This document shows, piece after piece, positions 1-7,762 of a stretch of DNA of 64,000 nucleotides (position 1 is its first letter; every line of letters begins with the position of its first letter). The position numbers were made by a program, and so were the translations under genes. The notes under the pieces were generated by a model. It was given only the letters and a program-made list of their open reading frames with translations, ran no database searches and was not told the origin of the DNA. This stretch comes from Sphingomonas sp. BK345 (lineage in GTDB: Bacteria > Pseudomonadota > Alphaproteobacteria > Sphingomonadales > Sphingomonadaceae): positions 558,001 to 622,000 of the forward strand of contig NZ_JACHZX010000003.1 in NCBI RefSeq assembly GCF_014193845.1. The letters are read 5' to 3'.

Positions 1-2598
1 CGCGGCCTGGATCTCGCCGCCGATCGCATCGCCCTGCATCACCGCGATCGCGTCGAACAGGTTGGTGGTGCGAAGCCGCAGCGTCACCCCGCCGCCCAGC
101 GCCCAGGTCGCGCCGAGATCGACGAGGGTGACGCCCGGCAGCGCCAGCCGATTGCCATCGTCCGCGAAGCGCCGCCCGGTCCGCGCGACATCGGCGTCGA
201 GGTGGATCGGCGTCGCCGGCAACGCGACCGCGACGTTCGCCTGCGCCATCAGCCGCGGCACGCGGCGCGGTCGCCGTCCGCTCAGGTCGAGTAGCGCCGA
301 CCGGCCTGAGATGACGGTCGAGAGCCGGTAGTCGACCAGACGTGGGTCCTGCGCGGTGACGGTCGTGCGGAGCGTGACGTCGCGCGCGAGGTCGAGCTGA
401 CCGGCGAGCTCCACGCCCAGCGTCCGCGCCGCGGCGTCGTGACGCCCGATGCGGAGCCCGCCGGTCGCGGGGTCGATCGACAGGTCCTCCAGCGCGATCT
501 GGCGGAAGCGGCTCGCGAACAAGGTCGCATCGAGCGCGACGCCGTGGGCGCCCGCGATCATGCCCAGCTCGCCCTGATCGACGTGGAGCGTCCGTGTCTC
601 GGCGTCAGCGGCGAGGCGAAAGGCACCCGGGTCCGGCAGGCGGATCGCGCGCGTGCCGCGCGCGAACAGGCTGACCCGCTCCTCTGCCTGCCAATGCAGC
701 GCCGCGGTCGTCGCCAGCCCGCCGCGGCGCAGGCGGTGCGGTTCGCGCCGGCCCGAGGGCAGCACCAGCGCATCGTCCGCGAGCGTCGCGGCGTAGCCCG
801 CGTCCGCGGTGAGCGGCTGCTCGCTGCACCCCGCCAGGCGGGCCCGCTCGCGCCGGACGCCCCAGTCGATCCGCCAGCGCGGCGCCAACGCCCATTCGTC
901 GGCGAGGTAGAGCGCCCCCATCCGCTGATCGGCCGCGACCTGCTCGAACGTGGTGCCGCAACTGAGGAAGCCCTGGTCGGTCAGCGCGCCCGTCTGGCGC
1001 CCGGCGCGGTCGAGCGCGACGATGTCGAGCAGCCCGCCGCGGCCCCGCGCCTCGACCAGCGCGCGCGCCACCGCGCGGCGAAACGTCCAGTGATAGCGCG
1101 TCGCATAGACGCCAAACGTAAGGTCGTGCCGTCCGGCGAGCACCAGCGGGGCGTCATAGACCGCCTCGGCGATCGTCTCGCGCAGGCGCGTGTCCGCTGC
1201 GACCGGGTTGAGCGTCTCCACCCACGTGGCAGGCGGGACGGCGCTGCCGCCGTCGCTCCGACGCGCCGCGGCGTCGGCGGTGCCGGCGAAAGCGTGGGCG
1301 AGCCGCGGCAGCGCGGCGGTGGCCGCGGCGCGCGCGGTCACCGGCGGTCCCGACGAGGACAAAGCGTAGCGCTCGGTCACCGAGCGCCGGTGGCGCGCGC
1401 GCAGCGTCAGCGTACCGGCGGCGAGCGGCAGCGTCAGGATCGACGTCGCCGCGGCCAGCCGGTTGCGATCGTTGCGCGCCAGCGGCCGCGCGCCCAGCGC
1501 GGCGAAGCGCACCGTCGCGAGCGCCGGGCCGAACCAGCTGTCGCGGCGCGGATCGAACCCCGGCAGCGGGGCGAGCCGCCCGTCGCGCCGTGCCACCATC
1601 GGGAAAGAAGAGATGTTCAGCGTGTCATCGTCGAGCCAGCGCACCCCCAGCATCCAGTGCCCGCGCCCGCCGAGCTCGCGGTCCGCGCGCACCCGCGCCT
1701 GCCAGCCGCCCAGCGTGGCGGCGATGCGGCGGACGCTCGGGTCGCGCACCGCCATGCCGCTGGCGAGCACGCGCCACCCGCCGACCGGACCACCCGCATA
1801 AGCGTCGATCCGGGCGCGGCCGCGATCGTCCGTGCTGGTGCGCAGCGCCGCGGCGGCGCGGTCGCCGGCGCCGCGTGTGCGCAGGTTGAGGATACCGCCG
1901 GGCGCGTTGCTGGCGAAGATCGCAGCCGGTCCGCCGCGCACATAATCCACGCCGTCGAGCGAGAGGTTGGGGCGGACGAACTGGTCGACGTCGGTCCAGG
2001 GCAGGCTGTCGTGCTGCACCGGCAGACCGTCCTCCTGCACCGCGATCGCCTGATAGCCGTCGAGCGGGATGCCGCGGACGCGGATCGTGTTGGCGGCGGT
2101 CCCGGCGGACCGGTCCGCCCAGACACCCGGCAGCGTCGCGAGCACGTCGGCGAGCGCGCCGGGGTCGCGCCGCGCCAGCTCGGCGGCGTCGACGTGCGAG
2201 GCGGAGTAGCTGCGCTCGAGCGCGGTGCCCGCGGTCCCGGTGCCGCGACCCGTGACGATGATGTCGGCGGGGTGGGGAGCAGGCGCAGCGGGGCCGATCG
2301 CCGGCCTCACGGCGGCGGCGCGCGGCGACGTGGCGCGGACGACGATGCCGTTCGCGACCAGCCGGCACGAGAGATGCGCCGGTGCGCACCACAGGGCGAG
2401 CGCGCGGGAGAGCCGCATCCTGCCGCGTACCCCGCCGGCGCGCGCCTGTCGGAGCTCGCTGGCTCGGCCGACCAGCGCGCGGTCGGCCTGTCGCGCGAGC
2501 TGGTCGAGCCCAGCGCCCACGCTGATCCCGCGCAGGTCGACGGCGATCGTCGGGTCGTCTGCCGCCATGGCGACGGGGGCGGGAGCAACGGCGATCAC
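1..2598 (-). CDS. TonB-dependent receptor with STN domain, 3' end outside window
   Basis: Outer-membrane receptor that would import a TonB-dependent ligand; the STN domain suggests signalling to an anti-sigma factor. Translation shows an N-terminal secretin/TonB short domain (about the first 80 residues), a TonB-box-like stretch DIIVTGRGTG, then the plug (DVLATLPGVWADR, NTIRVRGIPLDGY, VDYVRGGPAAIFASNAPGG) and a long beta-barrel region that runs off the left edge. The start is unclear: the frame opens after a TAA near 2690 and has no ATG until 2568, so I used the GTG at 2598. Neither start gives a clean signal peptide, so a start-region mutation or frameshift is possible. No fecI/fecR pair lies upstream. 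Family call is secure; ligand unknown. Confidence 0.85.
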   Translation of the reverse strand, partial: MIAVAPAPVAMAADDPTIAVDLRGISVGAGLDQLARQADRALVGRASELRQARAGGVRGRMRLSRALALWCAPAHLSCRLVANGIVVRATSPRAAAVRPAIGPAAPAPHPADIIVTGRGTGTAGTALERSYSASHVDAAELARRDPGALADVLATLPGVWADRSAGTAANTIRVRGIPLDGYQAIAVQEDGLPVQHDSLPWTDVDQFVRPNLSLDGVDYVRGGPAAIFASNAPGGILNLRTRGAGDRAAAALRTSTDDRGRARIDAYAGGPVGGWRVLASGMAVRDPSVRRIAATLGGWQARVRADRELGGRGHWMLGVRWLDDDTLNISSFPMVARRDGRLAPLPGFDPRRDSWFGPALATVRFAALGARPLARNDRNRLAAATSILTLPLAAGTLTLRARHRRSVTERYALSSSGPPVTARAAATAALPRLAHAFAGTADAAARRSDGGSAVPPATWVETLNPVAADTRLRETIAEAVYDAPLVLAGRHDLTFGVYATRYHWTFRRAVARALVEARGRGGLLDIVALDRAGRQTGALTDQGFLSCGTTFEQVAADQRMGALYLADEWALAPRWRIDWGVRRERARLAGCSEQPLTADAGYAATLADDALVLPSGRREPHRLRRGGLATTAALHWQAEERVSLFARGTRAIRLPDPGAFRLAADAETRTLHVDQGELGMIAGAHGVALDATLFASRFRQIALEDLSIDPATGGLRIGRHDAAARTLGVELAGQLDLARDVTLRTTVTAQDPRLVDYRLSTVISGRSALLDLSGRRPRRVPRLMAQANVAVALPATPIHLDADVARTGRRFADDGNRLALPGVTLVDLGATWALGGGVTLRLRTTNLFDAIAVMQGDAIGGEIQAA

Positions 2599-2923
2599 GG
2601 TCGTCGTCCCGCCGTAGCGGCTCCCGTCCGCCCTAGCGTGCCCACTCCATCGGTCCCTGCGGCGACGGAGGAGAATACCGTCACGCTTCGCTTAGGCCGG
2701 GATTGTTGCGCCGCGATGGCACCGGCCTACCGTGAGGTGCGCGCCGACGCCACGAGCGAGCAATGCGATGTCTTCACACACGATGCGGAGGGAACAAGCG
2801 ATGCGCCGCCTCGGGCGATCATGCGTTCGACCGCGTCGCGCGCGGCGCTGAACGGCTCCGATCACGGCGGCAGCCGCCACGCTCACCCGGTTCAGACCGT
2901 CGAACTATTTTCGGGAAGAGGAA
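2599..2923. other. Intergenic stretch of 325 bp, no gene seen
   Basis: Lies between the receptor start and the tRNA-Phe gene, upstream of both because both are on the minus strand. The short open frames here have no recognisable protein pattern or good ribosome binding site. It probably carries the receptor promoter, but I could not pick out a clear promoter, Fur box or riboswitch. Confidence 0.5.
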
Positions 2924-2999
2924 TGGTGCCCAAGGGCGGGATCGAACCACCGACACTACGATTTTCAGTCGTATGCTCTACCAACTGAGCTACTTGGGC
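2924..2999 (-). tRNA. tRNA-Phe (GAA)
   Basis: On the minus strand the 5' end GCCCAAG pairs with the 3' CTTGGGC to form a 7-bp acceptor stem. The D-arm (GCTCAGTTGGTAGAGC), the anticodon arm with loop CTGAAAA, and a T-arm with GGTTCGATCC all fit. The anticodon is GAA, so it reads phenylalanine codons. The CCA end is encoded in the DNA. Confidence 0.97.
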
Positions 3000-3030
3000 G
3001 CACCGCTCGCCGAGCGGTGAGGCGCGGTCC

Positions 3031-3210
3031 CTAGGCGGTGTCGCGCGGCTTGTCCAGCCCCTCCTGCATCTCGTCGTCGATCGCGGGCCCGGGCAGGCGA
3101 TAGCCCTCACCGAGCCAGCGCAGCAGGTCGCGGTCCTTGCAGCCGCGGCCGCAGAAGGGGGCATGGTCGGGGTGCGCCGGGGCGGCACAGATCGGGCAGC
3201 GCTGGGTCAT
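3031..3210 (-). CDS. yacG: DNA gyrase inhibitor / zinc-binding protein YacG
   Basis: A 59-residue zinc protein of the YacG family, which in E. coli binds GyrB and inhibits gyrase. The four-cysteine site is visible as CPIC at residues 5-8 plus C20 and C24 (C-x2-C-x11-C-x3-C), followed by the usual basic and acidic segments (KDRDLLRWLGEGYRLPG). Length fits the family. Its ATG overlaps the stop codon of the upstream RNase gene (ATGA), so translation is probably coupled. It sits at the end of a maf-RNase-yacG run, a common alphaproteobacterial arrangement. Confidence 0.93.
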   Translation of the reverse strand: MTQRCPICAAPAHPDHAPFCGRGCKDRDLLRWLGEGYRLPGPAIDDEMQEGLDKPRDTA

Positions 3211-4133
3211 CACTCGAAGATAAGCAGTCGCCCGGTGCGGCGCAGCAGCGCGTCCTGCCAGTCGGGGCTGGCCAGCACGCGCGCCCGCACCGGCTCGGGC
3301 AGGCGGTGGCGCGGTGAGGCGCTCGGCGGCTCGCGCTCGATCCGGCGCAGCGCCGCGCGCGCCTCCGCGCCGACGGGATCCTCGCGCAGCCGCTCGGGCA
3401 GCGAGACGCGCGGGCGCGGTCGCACCACCTGGAGGAAGCCGAAGCCGTTGACCGCGGTGCGCTCGAACGGCGGCGGCAGTGCGGCGTCGAGCGCGGCGGC
3501 GACCGCCTGGCGCGCCGCCTTGCCGGTGACGCTGGGAAAGTCGATCCCGATCGAGCCGCCGATGCCGTGGCGCCGTATCGCCAGCGCCACCGCCGTGGCG
3601 GCGCGCAGCGCGAGCGCGTCGGGCGCGTCGTCGCCGTCGACGTCGAACAGCGTCATCGCCGGGGTGGGCGACATCCGCAGCGCGCCGCCGGTGAAGGCGA
3701 TCTCGCCCGTGCGCGCCTCCTCCAACACCTCCGACCAGCCCGCCGCCTCGAGCACGTCGGCCTCGTGCGCGCGCGGCTCGATCACCGGGAGGCCGGTCGC
3801 GGCGATCCGCTCGCGGAGGCTCGCGCCCGCGACCGGCGCCGCGTCGGTGACGCGACCGCGCGCGCGCTTGGCGCGGCCGGGTTCGGGGATCGCCTCGCGC
3901 GTCACTTCCACCGTCAGCCGCGCGCCGAGCGTCACGCCCGGCGGCGCGCGGTCGAGCAGCAGCTCGCGCCCGTCCTCCAGCGCCGCGACTTGGCGCTCGC
4001 GCAGCCGCGCCGGCGCGACGGTGCCGACGCGCAGGCCGTCGGGCAGTTCGATCCGCGCCGCGAGGATGCGTTCGCCCTCGACCAGCGCGGCGCGCGCCTC
4101 GCCGATCCCCTCCTCGTACAGCCACTCAGCCAA
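3210..4133 (-). CDS. Ribonuclease E/G family protein, short form
   Basis: 307 residues related to RNase E/G. Visible parts are an N-terminal basic segment of the S1-like type, and in the C-terminal half GGSIGIDFPSVTGKAARQAV and NGFGFLQVVRPRPR, which correspond to the family's GGxIxIDF core (catalytic/DNase-I-like region) and the T-xxGL-xxxTRKR-like block. RNase G is usually near 490 residues, so this is a shortened version found in sphingomonad-type genomes, and its catalytic competence cannot be judged from sequence alone. It overlaps maf by 8 bp upstream and yacG by 3 bp downstream. Likely role is RNA processing in the cytoplasm. Confidence 0.82.
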   Translation of the reverse strand: MAEWLYEEGIGEARAALVEGERILAARIELPDGLRVGTVAPARLRERQVAALEDGRELLLDRAPPGVTLGARLTVEVTREAIPEPGRAKRARGRVTDAAPVAGASLRERIAATGLPVIEPRAHEADVLEAAGWSEVLEEARTGEIAFTGGALRMSPTPAMTLFDVDGDDAPDALALRAATAVALAIRRHGIGGSIGIDFPSVTGKAARQAVAAALDAALPPPFERTAVNGFGFLQVVRPRPRVSLPERLREDPVGAEARAALRRIEREPPSASPRHRLPEPVRARVLASPDWQDALLRRTGRLLIFE

Positions 4134-4716
4134 AGGCGACGCCCGCGGTGGCGAGCAGCGCGCGCGTCTCGAACAGCGGCAGGCCGATCACCCCCGAGTG
4201 GCTGCCGGCGAGGAAGCGCACGAATGCCTCGGCGCGGCCCTGGATGGCGTAGCCGCCCGCCTTGCCGAGCCCCTCGCCGCACGCGACATAGGCGTCGATC
4301 TCCGCCTCGCTCAGCGGCTTGAACGCGACGACCGTGTCCGCCAGCCGGGTGCGCGCGCGGCCGTCGGGCGCGATCACGCACACCGCCGACAGCGCGTGGT
4401 GGCGCCGTCCCGCGAGCAGCCGCAGCAAGGTGCGCTGCACCTCCGGGTCGGTGGCGGGGGGGAGGATACGGCGGCCGAGCGCGATCGTGGTGTCGCCCGC
4501 GAGCACCGCCTCGCCCGCCTCGCGCGTCACCGCGCGCGCTTTCTCCTCGGCGAGGCGCAGCGCATAGGCGCGCGGCAGCTCGCGCGGGCGTGGCGTCTCG
4601 TCGATGTCGGGCGACTCGGTCCGCGCTGGCGCCACGCCGAGCCGCGCGAGCAGGTCGCGGCGGCGCGGCGAGGAGGAGGCGAGCACCAGCGGCGCGGCGC
4701 CGTCGGGCGGCGTCAC
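4126..4716 (-). CDS. maf: Maf family nucleoside triphosphate pyrophosphatase
   Basis: Maf/YhdE-type house-cleaning enzyme that hydrolyses non-canonical or modified NTPs to the monophosphate. The family signature LASSSPRRRDLL is at the N-terminus (about residues 11-22), with DIDET, the ADTTI-like loop AGDTTIAL, and KAGGYAIQGRA and GSHSGVIGLPLFE later. A GTG start at 4716 gives 196 residues, normal for Maf; the nearest ATG is out of frame. The gene lies just downstream of infA and overlaps the RNase gene, so the four genes infA-maf-RNase-yacG probably form one operon. Confidence 0.93.
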   Translation of the reverse strand: MTPPDGAAPLVLASSSPRRRDLLARLGVAPARTESPDIDETPRPRELPRAYALRLAEEKARAVTREAGEAVLAGDTTIALGRRILPPATDPEVQRTLLRLLAGRRHHALSAVCVIAPDGRARTRLADTVVAFKPLSEAEIDAYVACGEGLGKAGGYAIQGRAEAFVRFLAGSHSGVIGLPLFETRALLATAGVAFG

Positions 4717-4760
4717 GCTCTCACCGTCGACGTCATGGGAGAGCTCGTCCGGCGCGTGGC

Positions 4761-5006
4761 TCAGGACGGGCCGGGGCCGCCGCGGCCGGGCATGAAGCGG
4801 TAGGTGATACGGCCCTTGGTGAGGTCGTACGGGGTCAGCTCGACCAGCACCTCGTCGCCGACGAGGACGCGGATGCGGTTCTTGCGCATCTTGCCCGCGG
4901 TGTGGCCGAGGATCTCGTGGTCGTTCTCGAGCCGGACGCGGAACATCGCGTTGGGCAGCAGCTCCACCACCTGCCCGCGCATCTCGAGGAGTTCTTCTTT
5001 CGCCAA
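4761..5006 (-). CDS. infA: Translation initiation factor IF-1
   Basis: An S1-like OB-fold protein that binds the ribosomal A site during initiation. The 81-residue sequence starts [20 protein letters not shown] and contains the near-universal [20 protein letters not shown] and [13 protein letters not shown]. It carries a short glycine/proline tail beyond the usual 72 residues, a frequent alphaproteobacterial feature. It is the first gene of the infA-maf-RNase-yacG cluster. Confidence 0.98.
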   Translation of the reverse strand: MAKEELLEMRGQVVELLPNAMFRVRLENDHEILGHTAGKMRKNRIRVLVGDEVLVELTPYDLTKGRITYRFMPGRGGPGPS

Positions 5007-5172
5007 ACGGTGTCTCTTTCGCGCTGAGTGCGCGCGCCCTTAGCCGAGACGGCGGAGAAAGGAAAGGCGAGCGCGTGGATCGCGCGGCGACCCGTGAGGC
5101 GCGGCGCGCTCCGTATATGGACAGTGCGGGGCGGTTCGGCAAGCCGGCGCGTGCGGCCGTCTATAGTGGAGC

Positions 5173-5688
5173 ATGGGGGCTACCACTTTCACGCTGCGTC
5201 ACGAGGACCTGCTGGCGGCGACGCGCGCGGGCGCGGCGGGGCGCGGCTGGTGGCGCCGCGTCACCCTGATCGCGCTGCCCTGGGCGGGGCTTGCGGTCGC
5301 GCTCGGCACGGGCGATCTCGGCGGGGGCGAGCGGAATGTGGCGGAGGTCGCGCTGGTGCTCGCCGCGCTGGGCTGGAGCGCGGCGATGCTGCTGGTGGCG
5401 CCGCTCGTGGCACGAGGTCGGCTGGTCCGACGCGTCCGCCGCCGCTTCGCCTGCCAGCCCCACACCGCGCTGCTCACCACGCTGGCATGGCGTGAGAGCG
5501 GGCTGGTGCTGGCCTCGCCGCGCGGCACGCTGCGGCTCGGCTGGGACGAGGTGGCGGCGGTGGAGCAGGGCGCGCTGCTGCTGTTCCGCCGGCGCAACGG
5601 CGGGGTGCCGCCGTTCGTGCCGCTCGCGCTGCTGACGCCGGCGCAGCGCGCCGAGCTGCTCGCGCTGGGTGAGGCCGCGCGGCGGTGA
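5173..5688 (+). CDS. YcxB-like membrane protein
   Basis: 171 residues with two hydrophobic segments (about 29-45 and 58-78) followed by a soluble C-terminal domain. The pattern WRESGLVLASPRGTLRLGWDEVAAVEQ...LFRRRNGGVPPFVPLALL matches the YcxB-like C-terminal domain, in which a membrane pair is followed by a small beta domain. The molecular function of this family is unknown. It is transcribed divergently from infA. The ATG at 5173 is the first start after the intergenic gap. Confidence 0.75.
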   Translation: MGATTFTLRHEDLLAATRAGAAGRGWWRRVTLIALPWAGLAVALGTGDLGGGERNVAEVALVLAALGWSAAMLLVAPLVARGRLVRRVRRRFACQPHTALLTTLAWRESGLVLASPRGTLRLGWDEVAAVEQGALLLFRRRNGGVPPFVPLALLTPAQRAELLALGEAARR

Positions 5689-5690
5689 GA

Positions 5691-6074
5691 TCAGGCGGGC
5701 AGCGGCGCGTCCGAGAGCAGCCAGGTCTCGGCCTCGGCCGGCGTCGCGAAGAAGGCCGCGCCCCGGATCTCGGCGGCGCGGCGGATCTGCCCGCGCGCGA
5801 GCGACAGGCCGACGACGAAGGCGAGTCGCCGCGACGCGGTGGCGGGGTCGCCGACCACGCGCTGGAAGGCGTCCACGCTGTCCTGCGCCTGAATGTCGAT
5901 CGCGCGGATGTCGACGAGCGTGACGTGCTGGTTGGGCGCGCAGCGCAGCTCACGCTGTGCCGCTGCCAACTCTCGCGCGAACGCGGCGATGTCGGGTGCG
6001 GTGAAGAAGCCGGCGATGGTGATGCGTTAGAGGTCGCGGGCGGGGTCGATCGCGAAGGAGTAAGCGGGCGGCAT
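5691..6074 (-). pseudogene. STAS-like small protein gene with in-frame stop
   Basis: An ATG at 6074 opens a frame of 128 codons (MPPAYSFAIDPARDL) in which codon 16 is TAA at 6027-6029. The same frame then continues as RITIAGFFTAPDIAAFAREL through to a TGA at 5691. The two parts read as one protein: a short beta strand pair, a helix, then VTLVDIRAIDIQAQDSVDAF, which resembles SpoIIAA/STAS-like proteins. A TTG at 5969 could give a 92-residue remnant, but it would lack the first strands. Either the gene is dead, or the TAA is a sequence error. It is convergent with, and 2 bp from, the YcxB-like gene. Confidence 0.7.
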
Positions 6075-6157
6075 CCCGAGCCGCTAGCACGCGCCGCCCG
6101 GCTTGATGGCACTAAGTGACTGATCGACATCTGTTCAGCCGCGCCGGCCGGATGGCT

Positions 6158-7597
6158 TCACAGCAGCGAGCCCTGGTCGCCGCGATCCTCGCGCACGGCC
6201 TGGCGGAAGGCGGCGTTGGGGTCGATATGCGGCAGGTCGGGGCGCTTGCCCGCCATCAGCTCGGCGAGCGTCAGGATCTGCAACCGCGCGTAGCTGCGCC
6301 CGGTCGCGCTGCTCGCGAAGCGGCCCACGGCGGCGGCCTCGCGGATCATCGGCTCGGTCGGCGCGGCGCGGGTGACGAACACGCCCGCGATCGCGCGATC
6401 GCGCACCATCGCCGAGTGGAGCTCGCGCACCATCGCGACACCGACCTGCTCGCCGCTCTTCACCGACACCAACGCGCGCTCGACCGTGCGCCCGTCGGGG
6501 CGGCAGTAGAGCAGCCCGTCGACCCCGCCGTCCGCGCCCTTGCGGCGCCCGCCGTGCGGCATCGCGCCGATCAGGAAGACGACCCACCATTGGAACTGGT
6601 AGCGGTCGCGTCGCGCCAGATCCTCGGCCGAGGCGAGGTCGCGCGGCGTGCCCTCGACGGTGAAGCGGGCGTCAGGAAAGGCGGCGTGCAGCCGTTTCTC
6701 GATCAGCGCGATGGCGAGATGGGTCACGTCGATCCCGATCCAGCGCCGCGCCAGCTTCTGGGCGGCATGCACCGCGGTGCCGCAGCCGCAGAACGGGTCG
6801 AGCACGAGGTCGCCCGGCCGCGACGAGGCGGCGATGATCCGCTCGAGCAGCGCGACCGGCTTCTGCGTCGGATATCCCAGCTTCTCGACCGAGAAGGACT
6901 TGATGTTGGGCGAGTAGAGCGCGGGATCGTCCCACACGTCGTCGATCGGCTTGCCGAGCGGGTTGGCGCCCCCGCCGCGGCGCTCGTACCCGGCGGCGTG
7001 CGCGACATATTGCTTGTTGAAGGTCCAGTCGGCGGCGGGATCGCGGACGTAGTAGAAGATTGTGTCGTGGTTGCGCACCCAGTTGGCGGTGCGCGTCTTG
7101 AAGCCGCTCACCCAGCCGGAGCGCCACACGATCTCGCGGCGGAAGGCGCGGGGCGCGAACACGCCGTCGAGCAGCAGCTTGAGGTAATGGCCCGCGGTCG
7201 GGTCGCAGTGGAGATAGAGGCTGCCGCTGGGCTTGAGCACGCGGCGCAGCTCGATCAGCCGGATCGTCATCATCGCGAGGTAGGCGAGCATGTCGTTCTC
7301 GCCGAGGAAGCGGCGCAGCGAGTCGAGCAGCTGGAACGCGTCCGCATGGCCGCTGCGCGCGACCTGGTCGAAGGCGTCGGCGGCGGCGTCGTTCCAGTGC
7401 CAGCTGTCGTGGAAGGCCTCGACCTGCGCCGCGGTGCCCGCGCCGTCGGGCGCGCGGAAGAGGATGTTGTAGCTGGCGTTCGAGTTGAACGGGGGATCGA
7501 GGTAGATCAGGTCGACGCTGGCGTCGGCGATCTCGCGCCGGAGCACGTCGAGATTGTCGCCGTAGTAGAGGTGGTTCGTCGGTCGGTTCGTACCCAT
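6158..7597 (-). CDS. DNA methyltransferase fused to Mrr-like nuclease domain
   Basis: 479 residues. The N-terminal two thirds is a beta-class amino-methyltransferase: motif IV DPPF at 34-37, then YPTQKP at 242-247 and the SAM-binding motif I DPFCGCGT at 267-274 (order IV before I defines the class). It should methylate adenine N6 or cytosine N4. After a linker, residues 346-430 look like a PD-(D/E)XK Mrr-type fold: GADGGVDG at 354-361 and VSVKSG at 377-382, then PTEPMIREAAAVGRF. No separate restriction or specificity gene lies beside it. It could be a single-chain restriction-modification enzyme or an orphan methylase whose nuclease domain has another role. Starts with ATG; upstream is a 165-bp gap. 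Confidence 0.87.
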   Translation of the reverse strand: MGTNRPTNHLYYGDNLDVLRREIADASVDLIYLDPPFNSNASYNILFRAPDGAGTAAQVEAFHDSWHWNDAAADAFDQVARSGHADAFQLLDSLRRFLGENDMLAYLAMMTIRLIELRRVLKPSGSLYLHCDPTAGHYLKLLLDGVFAPRAFRREIVWRSGWVSGFKTRTANWVRNHDTIFYYVRDPAADWTFNKQYVAHAAGYERRGGGANPLGKPIDDVWDDPALYSPNIKSFSVEKLGYPTQKPVALLERIIAASSRPGDLVLDPFCGCGTAVHAAQKLARRWIGIDVTHLAIALIEKRLHAAFPDARFTVEGTPRDLASAEDLARRDRYQFQWWVVFLIGAMPHGGRRKGADGGVDGLLYCRPDGRTVERALVSVKSGEQVGVAMVRELHSAMVRDRAIAGVFVTRAAPTEPMIREAAAVGRFASSATGRSYARLQILTLAELMAGKRPDLPHIDPNAAFRQAVREDRGDQGSLL

Positions 7598-7721
7598 GCG
7601 CGCGAGAGCAGCGTGGTTGGTACGAGGGCGTCACGGGCTGGTTGGTCCAGAACGGACGGTCGCGGCACGGCGCGAGGGTAGCAAGGTCCGATGTGGATCG
7701 ATCTGAGGTTAGCGAGGGAAA

Positions 7722-7746
7722 ATCCTCCCCGCACGGCGGGGAGGAT
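7722..7746. terminator. Hairpin downstream of hppA
   Basis: Arms of 11 bp (ATCCTCCCCGC at 7722-7732 and its exact complement at 7736-7746) with a 3-base loop. It follows the hppA stop codon on the minus strand by 17 bp, a place for a terminator, but no T-run follows. It also matches the CCTCCCC-type dispersed repeat seen elsewhere in the window. Confidence 0.5.
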
Positions 7747-7762
7747 CGAGGACTCGCCTGCC

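Noticed and set aside
2692..2886. Short minus-strand open frame of 64 codons
   Set aside because: No ribosome binding site, no recognisable pattern, Arg-rich composition; treated as chance.
439..2988. Very long plus-strand open frame (849 codons) opposite the first receptor
   Set aside because: Its translation is Arg/Ala/Gly-rich with no family pattern, and the minus frame reads as a clear receptor. Long antisense frames are expected at this GC content.
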